Source: Medicago truncatula (taxonomy: Eukaryota > Streptophyta > Magnoliopsida > Fabales > Fabaceae). Taken from it: 64,000 nucleotides of DNA. The position numbers and the translations under genes were made by a program. The stretch covers positions 48,710,091-48,774,090 of the forward strand of contig NC_053044.1 of the NCBI RefSeq assembly GCF_003473485.1, given 5' to 3'. Below are positions 1-14,937 of the stretch, one piece after another; the stretch's first letter is position 1, and every line of letters begins with the position of its first letter. The notes under the pieces are model-generated. The model saw nothing but the letters and a program-made list of their open reading frames with translations. It was not told where the DNA came from and searched no databases.

Positions 1-200
1 TGGCTTCATTCTTGCCACGTGTACAAGACAACACAACATGCAGGGCGGCATGTCAGCATGACTAACGGAGCACTTGGACGGAGGGACATTTTTTATGGAC
101 GTCTGACAAATTCAGGAACTAAGTTGATATTTTACATAATTGAGGGATGAATTTGGCCGACCCGTGAAAATTCAAGAACGAATTTGATGGTTCACTCTTT
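1..200. repeat. Possible right-hand arm of a TIR element cut by the window edge
   Basis: Near the start are phrases such as 'tcaggaactaagttgatatt' and 'gagggatgaatttggccgac'. They resemble the phrase-like terminal arms of the Mutator-type elements found elsewhere in this window. The partner arm would lie outside the window, so element type and limits cannot be fixed. Confidence 0.3.
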
Positions 201-683
201 AATTAAAACAGTACTCCATAAAAGAAGTTCCTTTTATTTTTAGAGCTTCTCCCAAAATTTGTTTAGCCTAACTTTTTCTTAAAGGAGAATAAAAGCTGGG
301 GCATGAAAATAAACTAACCGTGGAGTGGAAGTATTAACTAATGAAAGTAAAACTTATGTTTTTAAATTTTCATAACTTCATCAGTTTGCTCAAAAAACTT
401 TAACAATACGATCAAGTAAAATTGCTTGCCGTGACAGTTGGAAATCTAATTTGTGGTATTATTAGCATATTTGGAGGGACCGCTAGTACCTTGACTGTTC
501 TAATCTGCAGAACACACGAGGCTTGACCTAGTTTTTGCACGTTACGTTTTGTGTAAACCAAGTCAATTCATCTTATTTTATTTTTGTATAAGTTGAGTAA
601 AAGTTTAATTTAATATTCTCTGTTTTACAAGCCACGTATTTGAGCTTATAATTCAGGTCTTATAAGTTCATCTTATTAAATAA

Positions 684-1659
684 GAGTAAATAGGCAACGA
701 CCTCCATGAAATTGTAAGTTTTGTCAATTATTCTATGAAATTAACAAAACTTTAATTACTCTCCTGAAATTGCACAACGTTAATCAATTTACTCCCTTCG
801 TCAAATTTTTCTGTTAGTGAACATGATGTTTTGCAAATACCTCCCCTGAAGTTTTACACTTATGTGCAAAATGTCCCCAAACTTAAAAATCTATATTATT
901 TTTTCTTAAAGGCAAACAATTAACCTTATTCACCTTATTCTTTCTTAACCATGTTGTATTTTTATGGAAGAATACACTATTATAAATAATACATGTAGGA
1001 CACTTGTGATTAGATCTAAGGAAGAAGTTATGAACTAACTTAAACAATAGTAAACTTTTATATTGCTGTTGCGGATATAATCATCAAGAATATTCAAACT
1101 TGATCAACAAAAATAAAGAAGAATTGCAAGAAAATATGATTTCTTAGGAATATGAAATGTGATCCAAACATAGATTAGGACAAATTGAGTGAGAAAAAAA
1201 ATATGAAAAGATATAAACATTTTTTTTTTTGGTTACACATTTAATTTAAAAAAGAAAAAAATTGTATCTATCTCGTCACCGGAAAATCCCGTAGAAAAGG
1301 ATATCTGGAGCTAAAGATAGAGTGCACGCATAATTTACACGTGCACGTGTAAAACAAACATTACTAAGTTCACAATAAAAAATATAAACATTTGATACCA
1401 TGTTTCACCCCACTTTTTTTTATCCAACCACAATAAAAAAATGAAATAATATAAATTTTTAAGTTCGGGGGGCATTTTGCACACATGTGCAAAACTTCAG
1501 GGGGGTATTTGCAAAACGTCATGTTCACTAACAGAAAAATTTGACGGAGGAGGTAAATTGATTAACGTTCAATTTCAGGGGGATAATTGACGTTTTGTTA
1601 ATTTCATGGAGGTAATTGACGAAACTTACAATTTCAGGGAGGTAATTGGCTATTTACTC
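684..1659. mobile_element. Mutator-like non-autonomous TIR element, 976 bp
   Basis: The two ends are long inverted repeats of about 215 bp. The left arm starts GAGTAAATAGGCAACGACCT and the right arm, reverse-complemented, starts GAGTAAATAGCCAATTACCT. The arms contain matching 'ctccatgaaattgtaagttt' phrases and a shared 'ttctgttagtgaacatga' block. The direct repeat TATTAAATAA (674-683 and 1660-1669) flanks the element and looks like a 9-10 bp target duplication, as in Mutator-like elements. The centre is AT-rich with no transposase reading frame, so it depends on an element elsewhere to move. Confidence 0.85.
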
Positions 1660-1884
1660 TATTAAATAAACTCATTTAAAATCTATCACTTTATCATAAG
1701 CTTATAACTTATTTTAACCAACTAATAGCTTATAACATGTCAATTTTTTTATCCGAATTTTACTGTTGCAGCTTTAATTGAAAAAATTAAATATATCCTT
1801 TTTATGTTATTTTATACTTTTTTTTAACAGAACATGTTATTTCATACTTATAAACTAGTTCAACCGTTAAAAAATGGGAAATCG

Positions 1885-3192
1885 GGATAATTTTTTTTTT
1901 AAGTCCCTGGCTTTGTGGACTTTGCACTTCGCTGTCACAATGATTCATGACTCGGGATAAAATGCAAAATCGTCCATAGATGTGTACTCATGTCAGCCAG
2001 TGAAAATTCGCCGCTAAAAGTTGACTTGACAATTGTTTTAACTGACAAGAATGTATGACGTGGATCTAGGGTCCAAAGTGACAGTCACCAGTTCGAAATT
2101 TTGGTCCCTGACTTTACTCCTCGCTGTCACAATGGTCGTTGACTCGAGATAAAATACAAAATACTCATTGGATGTGTACCTCCAATAGCCATTATAGTCC
2201 TTAACGTTAAAATTGGTCGTTAAAAGGTGAGATGACAATTGTTTTGGTTGACAATGAAGTATGACGTGGATCTAGGGACCAAGTGACAATAACCGATTCA
2301 AAATTATCAAATTAAATCCTAAAATCTCAAACGAATATATAACCATTCTCCTTATCCAATCTTCCATTAAATACCAAACAAAACACATGATGATGATGAT
2401 GATGATGGGTGGTGGTGGAAACTCGTCCCAATGAAGTGTTTCTCATTCGTCAAGAACTTTGTATTTTTCTCAATGAAATTGTTATGTGGTTGTGGTAGAA
2501 TTGATGTTAGGCGTGTTGCACAAACTCATGCTAATAGGGGAAAATACTTCTTCGCATATGCACTTATGAAGGTACGATTAGGTCTCTTTAATATGGCTTT
2601 ATACTTTTGGGTATTGTGGATACTTAATGTTGAATAAATTTTCACATTTAAGTTGTTGGAAAATTGAAGCAATTTTCGTTTGGGTAGTTTTATGTATACC
2701 TCATTTTTCCGCTATGAGCTTATTTCTAATTGAATCAATTTTCACTTGATTATAGGATGATCCAGGACGTTGTGGATACTTTTGGGAGGGATGAATTGGG
2801 ATTTTAGGATTTAGGGATCTATGAATTTACAGATTTAATCTGATAATTTCGAACTGGTTACTGTCACTTTGGTCCCAAAATACGACATGCATCCTTGTCA
2901 GCCAAAACAATTGTAAGCTCAACTTTAAAGGTCAATTTTAATGTCAATGACTAAACAATTTATTGGAGATACACATCCAGGGACTATTTTGCATTTTATC
3001 ATGAGTCAAGGATCAAAATCTTGAACTGCCTACTGCCACTTTGGTCCGTAAATCCACGTCATACATCCTTGTTAGCCAAAACAATTGTCGGCTCAGCTTT
3101 TAACGTCAATAACTAAAATGGCTAACAAAGGTACACATTCAGAGACAATTTTGCTTTTTATCCTGAGTCAGAGACAAATTTTTTTAAAACAT
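1885..3192. mobile_element. Degraded TIR element with duplicated subterminal blocks
   Basis: Each side carries two copies of a block of about 170 bp. The left copies start near 1905 and 2100 and contain 'cgctgtcacaatg' and 'gacaattgttttg'. The right copies near 2860 and 3030 are in the opposite orientation and contain 'tactgtcactttgg' and 'ccaaaacaattgt'. The arrangement is a long inverted repeat whose arms are themselves tandemly doubled. I could not define a clear target duplication, so the outer limits are approximate. The middle holds a GRF zinc-finger relic. Confidence 0.6.
2431..2801 (+). pseudogene. GRF-type zinc-finger gene fragment (two exons) inside a TIR element
   Basis: Exon 1 (2431-2572) contains CGCGRIDVRRVAQTHANRGK, which fits the GRF zinc-finger pattern CxCGR...TxxNxGR. 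It ends at a good donor (AAG|GTACGA). A matching acceptor (TATAG|GATGAT) starts exon 2 at 2755, encoding DDPGRCGYFWEG and a stop, which fits the GRF ending GxCGYFxW. GRF domains bind single-stranded nucleic acid in known proteins. The Cys expected after the NxGR motif is missing (YFFAYALMK). An upstream run of seven ATG codons at 2387 leads into MGGGGNSSQ and then a stop in another frame, so the natural start has been lost by frameshift. This is probably a captured or carried gene piece that no longer makes a full domain. Confidence 0.6.
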
Positions 3193-3576
3193 TACCTCCT
3201 CCACTCACCAACCAAACACACCGCAAGGAAAAGTTTAGGACTAGAATTATATTTTGGAACAAAGCTAAAAAATCCAAGAACTTATCCGTGAAGTAGAAAC
3301 CTTGCCAATAATAATGGATTCAATCAATTTCATAGTACTTTTTTTTTCTCCCATACCTACTACTCTAAAATTAGGACAATGTCGGGTACAATGTTTCAAA
3401 AGAGCAAATAAAAGGCAGAATTAACCAAAAAGACTATACGATATATCTTTAATAGGTTATAACTTATCTTTATATCCAATTAACCCTTTTTGTTTATGTG
3501 CTTCCAACATCTTACGTCGACATGTGAAATAAGTTCACAATGATCAAGATATTTTAGTCAATATCTCATAAATAAG

Positions 3577-7828
<4,252 letters not shown>

Positions 7829-8312
7829 CTTCTTCAATCTGAAAACAATCACTGAACCCTAGAAATTCCTAGCAATTCAAAGAGTATACGGTATTGTGTG
7901 TGTTGAAGAAATATGAATGTGAATGAGAAGGAGAAGAAGCGGTTTGTGACTCACCTTTGTGTGGGGTGCGGTACAGAAGAAGCTAAGAATAAAAACCCGT
8001 TTCGTTGCTACTTTTCACTTTTTAGTAGTAGTAGTAGTAGTAATAATAGAAGTGGTAGTGAGTGCTTGGTGTATTTTTTTTTGTTTAGAGATCTTTTTCT
8101 TTGTGACTAATTTTAGGTAAAACAACAAACTTTGAGAAAGAAATAACATTAAGAAAATTGCTGAATGAAATTTCCTCAAAATAGAAAAAAAGTTATGGAA
8201 TTAAATGTTCAATTACTTTAGCAAAATCCACATACAGCTCTAGAGAAATTTGATGAGCAAGATAGTTGCACAACGTTAGAAGATGATTAACATTGACTTC
8301 ATGTTTATTGTT

Positions 8313-9435
8313 GAAAATTGCTTTTTTGACATTCAATACTTCCTATTGATATAAGAAAATGATCAAATTATTCACAACGGTAGTTAACTGCCTCTGGCAT
8401 ATACGTCGATAGTTAACTGTCGCCGGCTCCTTCTACTTTGCTGCTTTTTATTGTGATTTTACGCGTTTCGGTCGAAAAATCAAAATAAATCGAAACTTAT
8501 TCAGAATTCTACGAAACTTTACAGACCCTTTCTATATTTTTTTTCGAGTTGTCTGCAAAAAACCATATCAAAATTCAATTTCTAGGTCGACGTTTTGATG
8601 TTTTGGTTTTTTGAGTTATTGGCGCATTAAAAATTCATATTTAATCCATCCCTTATCGAAAAATTATAATTTTTTGCAGGAAATGTTTTTTTTTTTATGT
8701 TCTTAATATGTGTACAAAAAATAATGAAAAATTTAATCTCTATATAACTTTTCCGGACGCGCAGTTGGAAAAATATTGCAATTTTACACGTTTTAGTAAA
8801 AAATTCAAAATAAATTCAGGATTACTCGAAATACTAATAAAATTTGCAGATCCTCTATATGTATTTTTATAGAGGTGTCTGCAAAAAAACAGCTCAAAAT
8901 TCAATTTTTAGGTTGATGTTTTGATGTTTTCGTGTCTTAAATTTTAGACGCGTTAAAAATTCATATTTAATCCGTCCCTTGTCGAAAAGTTCAAATTTTT
9001 TTGTGGGAGATGTTATTTTTTTGTTCTAAACATGAGTGCAAAAAAGCATGAAAAATTTCAACCTCTAGGACACTTTTTTCGGACTCGCACTTGAAAAAAA
9101 TTGCGATTTTGCATGGTTCGGTCGAAAAATCAAAATAAATCGAGACTTAGTCGAAATGCTACGAAACTTTGCACATCATCTATATGTATTTTTATAGAGG
9201 TGTTTGTAAAGTTTCGTAGAATTCTTAATAACTTTCGATTTATTTTGATTTTTCGACCGAAACGCGTAAAATCATAATAAAAAGCAGCAAAGCCAGCGGC
9301 AGTTAACTTCGTCTGGAGGAGCCAGCGGCAGTTAACTGCTGGCGCATATGCCAGAGGCACTTAACTTCCGCTGAGTGTGATTTGGTCATTTACTTGTGTC
9401 AATAGGAAATATTCAATGTCAAAAAAGCAATTTTC
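8313..9435. mobile_element. Mutator-like TIR element with internal repeats, 1123 bp
   Basis: Terminal inverted repeats of at least 230 bp begin GAAAATTGCTTTTTTGACAT on both strands. An exact 9-bp direct repeat TTTATTGTT flanks the element (8304-8312 and 9436-9444), the size produced by Mutator-like transposases. Inside, blocks containing 'cggtcgaaaaatcaaaataa' and 'aattcatatttaatcc' recur about every 330 bp, so the interior has expanded by tandem duplication. There is no transposase frame. The arms include GC-rich 'cagcggcagttaactgc' phrases that stand out from the surrounding AT-rich DNA. Confidence 0.9.
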
Positions 9436-9999
9436 TTTATTGTTTAGCAAGCTAGCGAGCGCATGGTAGTTTCTCTCAATGTGTGAATAAGAGAAAATAT
9501 TTTGGTGACATTGAGTTCCGTGACATCGCTGACATTAGAGCATAAATATTGGTTCCTTTTTAGAGTGTCTTTGCGGATATTTATGACAGTGTGTCATATA
9601 TTTTCACTTTGTCCAACAAATGTGGTGGTACTGCAATACCACTGTCTCTTTCCTACTTTTGATTTTAAACTATAAATTTGAGGTGTATTGTGTGATTAAG
9701 TGGAACGCAATTTTGAGTTTTGGATGGGTGGTATGAATATTTAGAAAATGCTAGTTTAGTGGTTTAAATGATTGAGAAGTGTGAAATAATATAATGTATT
9801 CGGTGTGACCCATTTATACCACACATATAGATGACATATATGTGAATGCTTTTAGTGTATTTTGATGAAAGAGGATGTTCTATGAATAAATTAATTTTGA
9901 TGAGAGAGAATGATTGATTATGAGAGAAATTGACACATTGTCACACACCTTTCAAAAAAGTTTTACAATATTTGATTCCTTAACCAACGACACTAGTTA

Positions 10000-11564
10000 C
10001 TCCTACGTCCCATTTTAAGTTTTTGGTTCATTTCACACATATTAAGAAAAAATGTACAAGTGAAAGAGAGAAAGATAGTTTTGAGTATTTTATCAAATAT
10101 TGATTCATTCATTCTTATCATAAATGCAAAATAGAATAAAATTATAATTAAAAAAAAAGCTAAAATATGTTTTTGATCCCTGCAAATATAGCGAGTTTGA
10201 GTTTTGGTCCCTGGTAATTTTTTTTTTTGAAATCCATCCCTGCAAAATTTTTTGTTTTTTGAAATAGTCCCTATACCCACTTTCTTGATGATTTGTCCAA
10301 TTTTTGCCTATGTGGCAATTGTTGATTGTTTAATTGTGTACACGTGGCACAGACATGATTGCTATATTTTAAATATTTAAAAACATTTTCAAAAATCAGA
10401 ATAATTATTTTTGAAATAAAAAATATATATTTACATTAAAAATAAAACATTTATTTTTTTGAAAGAATCTCTCCTTCATATCTGTTAATTAATTTGTTGA
10501 TTTCATCAGATCTCTCCATCATCTTTTCTCCACACAAAGTGTTCATCTTTTCTCCTTGTAACCACTATATTCCTCTCTTTCTGACCACCATATTCCTGAA
10601 ATAACACTAAAATTTTAACAGTATTAATGTAGAGTTCATTCAACAGCGACTAGTCTTCAGTAACATCAAATTTGTGTTCATCTTCTTAATCGTGGTTGTT
10701 CTTCTTCTTATTCCCCCTGTTCATCTTCTTCAAACCCAAATGGGTTGTTTTCCCATTTCAACAATATTTCTCATTGATTTTTTTGTTTCTACTGAAAAAG
10801 CAGTGCCAAACCCAATCCTGAATTCAGAAATTCATCATGAACTTCATCCCAAACCCCAAAATCATAATAGGGGAAAACTTCTAGGGTTTTAGATTTTTCC
10901 CTTTTCTTCCTCTTTTTCGATGCAGATCTTCAATTCATCCTCAATCTTGCGTTTTTCAGAATTTTGATTTTGATTTCAACCTCTTTGAACTTCATCTTCT
11001 TTTCCGATTTCGACCAACACTGTGTTTCCAGACTTTTGATTTGGATGAATTTGAGAACATGAATGATTTTGATTTGAAGAAGATGAATTTCGTTTTCTAG
11101 AATCTTAATTTAAAGAAGATGAATTGATGAAGGTTTGAATGGCTGGCGAAGAAGAGGAAAGCAGAAAGATCTGCGAAGAAGAAGAGGAGGGTGAAGTAGA
11201 AGGGATATGTTGTTTTTAATAAATTAAAATAAACATTTTTTATTCCATAAATATATTTTCTGATTTTTTTAAAAGTTAAAATAAAATAATTGTCACATGT
11301 ACTTGATTGTACAGTCATCAACTGTCACCTAGACCAAAATGTGCCAAATAAGCAAGAAAGTGGGGTCAATGACTATTTTAAAAAACAAAAAATTTTGCAG
11401 GGATGGATTTCAAAATTTTTTTTTACCAGGGACCAAAACCCAAACTTGCTATATTTGCAGGGATTAAAAACATATTTTAGCCTAAAAAAAATTATTATTG
11501 TATTGAAAAGTGAAAATAGTCAATTTTTTTTTCAAATAATTCAATTATTATGGGACGGAGAGAG
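10000..11564. mobile_element. Stowaway-type MITE split by a nested element
   Basis: The left end CTCCTACGTCCCATTTTAAG and the right end, reverse-complemented CTCTCTCCGTCCCATAATAA, are Stowaway-like inverted termini flanked by TA (9998-9999 and 11565-11566). Without the 1.3-kb insert at 10158-11482 and its duplicated target, the element would be about 230 bp, normal for a Stowaway MITE. Confidence 0.8.
10158..11482. mobile_element. Mutator-like TIR element, 1325 bp, nested in the Stowaway MITE
   Basis: The ends are AGCTAAAATATGTTTTTGAT and, inverted, GGCTAAAATATGTTTTTAAT. Arms of about 180 bp contain 'ggtccctg' and 'tccctgcaaaa' phrases. A 9-bp direct repeat of T plus eight A flanks it (10149-10157 and 11483-11491). 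The interior (about 10480-11215) is less AT-rich and contains cttcttc/gaagaag runs and short open frames with no recognised domain. It shares its terminal family with the elements at 56352-56715 and 63503-63831. Confidence 0.85.
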
Positions 11565-11642
11565 TAACATTTTTCTACCAACCATTCAAATTAAGTCATG
11601 AATGACATTGATCTTCTTTGCCTTAAATCTGTCCAAAAAAAT

Positions 11643-11745
11643 AGGAGCCTATTGGCTAGAGCTCACATAATTTAAATATGGAGTGCATGAGGTTCGAACC
11701 CGGTCTCTGCATATAATATGCAATTCATTGGAAATCATTTAATCA
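11643..11745 (+). mobile_element. tRNA-derived SINE-like fragment
   Basis: 'ttggctagagctca' resembles a pol III A box. 'ggttcgaacccgg', about 36 bp further on, is a perfect B-box core. There is no intact cloverleaf, so this is a tRNA-derived retroposon piece and not a tRNA gene. Confidence 0.5.
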
Positions 11746-12050
11746 CTTTTAATGTGACTTTCGATTACTTGTTCCAACTTCCAAGAAGCCCTGAGCTTTG
11801 GTTTGCAGAAAAGAGTAGCTAGGGTAGTACAGGCTACACAAGAGTTTACGAATCAATCTCAAATTTCAAATGCCACCACAAAATAAAAAAGAGTGTCACA
11901 CTCCTCACTCAGTTTCCCTAATATGGAATGTGAAAAGCCATAGTTTAGTATTCCTCTTTGCTTTTATTGTCAATCTAAACTTCATTATAGACAGTACTCA
12001 CTACTCAGTCATTCATAAGGTTTTATACTTTTATGTTAAGCTACTTCTTA

Positions 12051-14055
12051 ATGGCTAACAAAATTCCTCGAGCGAAGCCAGTTCACTTCTTCAAGATCAT
12101 ACTTACTCAAAACCTTCATCATGGAAAGCTTGTAAGCCAATTTGAGTTATAGATTGTTCCTGTAGTTTCTGTTTTTATATATCTTATAACATAATGATGA
12201 TGTAAATTCGTGTCTTGCTTGAAGAGATTTCTTTTTTGACAGAAGCTTGAAGAGAACTTAATGCAACCTTTTTATGTTTTTTAATATACTTTCAATTTAG
12301 TGTGTCTAAACTATCACAATTTCTCTAATTTAGCTCATAAACTATGCAACCTTGGTAAATATTGTCTAAAGTAGCGGTACAAAATTTTATGAGCAGTATC
12401 ATACATATTAACCTGGTTTAATTGATTAGCAGATGATGCCAAGAAAGTTTGTGGAGAAATATGGAGAATGCTTACCGAAAACTATATGTGTAAAGACTCC
12501 AAATGGTGTAAATTGGAAATTAAATTTGGTAAAAAGTGATGGCAAAATATGGTTTCAAAAGGGATGGAAAGAATTTGCAGAGTATCATTCTCTAGCTCAT
12601 GGCCATCTCCTGCTTTTTAAATATGAAAGAACTTCCCTTTTTCATGTGCACATCTTTGATAAGAGTGCCTTAGAGATAAATTACCCTTTGACAAGAGTTG
12701 AAGATAAAAGGGTCTTCAACTGTCAAGGAAAAAAACCTTCAAATAATGAAGATTGTAGAGCAAGTCAAAAGAGAAAAACTAACTCCTCCTTTGAAATTGG
12801 AAGCAGTAGCTGTGTTAATGTTCGGAAATTTCAAAAGGCAGCCGTACATCATATTGACAGAAAGGGTAAAGGTATGAGATTTTGTGTCTTCATTGTCTTG
12901 TGAATGCTTCGCATAAGTTATTTGTTTTGTTCTCTTCAATTCATGTTATCATTTTTAAATGGCATGTACTTCATGTTAACTCTAGTATAACCATGTGGAA
13001 AATGACTGACATAATTTGAATCCAAAGATGATCTATGCACTCAACTTTATTATTCAACTCATTTTTAGGCGAATGTATCTACACATAAACAATTTCACGT
13101 TCAGCTCAATGACGTTGATTGAAATTGACTTTGTCTCAGAATTGGTTGTAACTTAAGCAAGAATTTGTATCTTTTGAATCCAAGAGTGAATTTTACGCTC
13201 AAATTTATTGTTCAACTCACTTGTACGTAAACATAAACCACTTCACAATCAATCCCCTTTTAACTAAAACTAAAACCAATTTTTATAAACAAAAAATTAC
13301 AACTAAATATCTACTTTATGGTGTTCCATTCCGATTTTGCAGGAAAACCAGTGATTGTTGATGCTGATAAAGTTACAACACTTGAAAGAGCAAAATCTTT
13401 CAAAACATGTAATCCATCCTTTGTTGTTGTCATGGGTGCATCATACGTTGAGCACCATTTTCTTCTGGTAAGTTGCAAAGAAACATTTGGCTCTTAAAAC
13501 ATAATTAAGTTGATAACCAACAACATCAACAACCAAATCTTTCTCCATTAAGAAATATATATTGGTCATTTAAGAATAATTTAAAGAGTATGTATACAAT
13601 AACATGTCAGTGTTTTATTCTTTAACATTTGCCTTTTCTTTTGCTTGGCAGACTATACCATCTATGTTCGGTAAGAGACACTTTGATTTGAATAAGAAGC
13701 GAGGAGATATTCATTTTCAACTGTCAAATGGCAGAGTTTGGCCTGCAAAGTACCGAATCAGGATGTCCCACACAGGACTAAGATTTGAACTCTCAAGTGG
13801 ATGGAAGACATTCGCAAAAGACAATAACTTGAAAGTTGGCGATGCTTGCAACTTTGAGCTCATTCTTAGTACTAATATGACTTTCCAAGTTCATATCTTC
13901 AGGGAGACAGATAAAGACAACACAAATTGTTCAACATCTCAAAGTAGGATTAATTGGTGTTTAATTTTCTTTCCAATTCCTTTTCTCATATGACAAATAA
14001 ATTTATTCTTCCACTTTATGCAGAATTTCCCCAAATGAAAGAAGCTACTCAATGA
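12051..14055 (+). CDS. B3 domain protein of the REM/VRN1 type, two B3 domains
   Basis: Five exons (12051-12131, 12433-12871, 13343-13467, 13652-13943, 14024-14055) join in frame to 322 aa. The first B3 domain covers about residues 10-108: PVHFFKIILTQNLHHGKL, then PRKFVEKYGE, GWKEFAEYHSLAHGHLLLF and VHIFDKS. A basic, Ser/Asn-rich linker with QKRKTNSSFE follows. The second B3 domain covers about 197-299 (NPSFVVVMGASYVEHHFLL, GWKTFAKDNNLKVGDACNFE, VHIFRE). Paired B3 domains are typical of plant REM transcription factors, which bind DNA in the nucleus. The start ATG at 12051 directly precedes the first conserved strand. The last exon encodes only about ten residues, so the C-terminus is the least certain part. 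Target genes cannot be told from sequence. Confidence 0.87.
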
Positions 14056-14433
14056 TACAGAAAGGGAATGAGAATCATCACTACAATCAAATTACCACCA
14101 CCACCAAAGAGTTGTAGTTCTTTTGAATGCTGGTTAAGTCATGAAGCAGTTCACTTTTCAATCTAATTTTTTGCATTTCTAGGCATTACTTGATGATATA
14201 TTTTTTTTTTAATGAATTGTTAAACATCTTCGCCTAATATCAACCCCTTGAGTATTGTTTTAGTCTTAGTTTTGTAGTTTTTTATGATTAAAATAATAAT
14301 TGGTCATACACTCTTGCAATGCAACTGTATTTGTTTCTTCCTCAAAACAAAAAAAAAAAACTGTTTTGGTTTCATAATTTCAGTCAAAAAAAATGTTTGA
14401 CATAGATTGGTAGACCTTAAACTCTTCAAATTC

Positions 14434-14546
14434 TGCTCTTGCATTCCTACGTTTTCTAAACTCTTCGATATGATATCGAAGAATACGACGAAGTCTTGGA
14501 AACAATAAATTTCCTCTGCTTGGATTAATCAACCTAAAAAATTTTA
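14434..14546 (-). pseudogene. Fragment copy of the 5' end of the neighbouring acidic-protein gene
   Basis: On the minus strand this encodes LINPSRGNLLFPRLRRIL followed by RYHIEEFRKRRNAR. That closely matches residues about 8-40 of the gene at 14938-16261 (SVNPNGEDVLPARLRPLL, RQRIEEFRKRRNAR). Only this first-exon piece is present, and the surrounding frame has no fitting start or downstream exon. It looks like a local partial duplication that has decayed. Confidence 0.7.
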
Positions 14547-14937
14547 TAGGCACGAAAAAGTGCCACCTTTTTTCTATGAGACGAAAAATAAATTCATTTA
14601 GACATACACACATAAATGAAAAAGAGAAGAATTAATCAATATATATACTTTATGTGTGTACATCTAAATGAATTTTATTTAGGCTTGTGGACCAACCAAG
14701 TGTATCTCATAAGAATAAGATAGACTATTTTGAAGTTTGCTATAAAGGCAATCTGGTTGCATTATTCTAAATATGATCAAATAGTATTACATACATTTAG
14801 CTACCAGTATATGTGGATTCAGAAGAAATTGAACCAAAAAATGCCTAGAAATTCCCAAACAAAGAAACACTTATTTCTAAGTTATTATATAATTAATGTG
14901 TCTTCAACATTCGTTCTAGCAGCAACTAATGTATTAA

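Noticed and set aside
7913-8110. Short open frame of 65 aa upstream of UBC27, plus strand
   Set aside because: It lies opposite the UBC27 5' region, has a low-complexity Ser run, and matches nothing. Probably the untranslated leader or promoter read backwards.
11650-11720. tRNA-like stretch with a perfect B-box
   Set aside because: No cloverleaf or anticodon arm could be formed, so it is listed as a SINE fragment.
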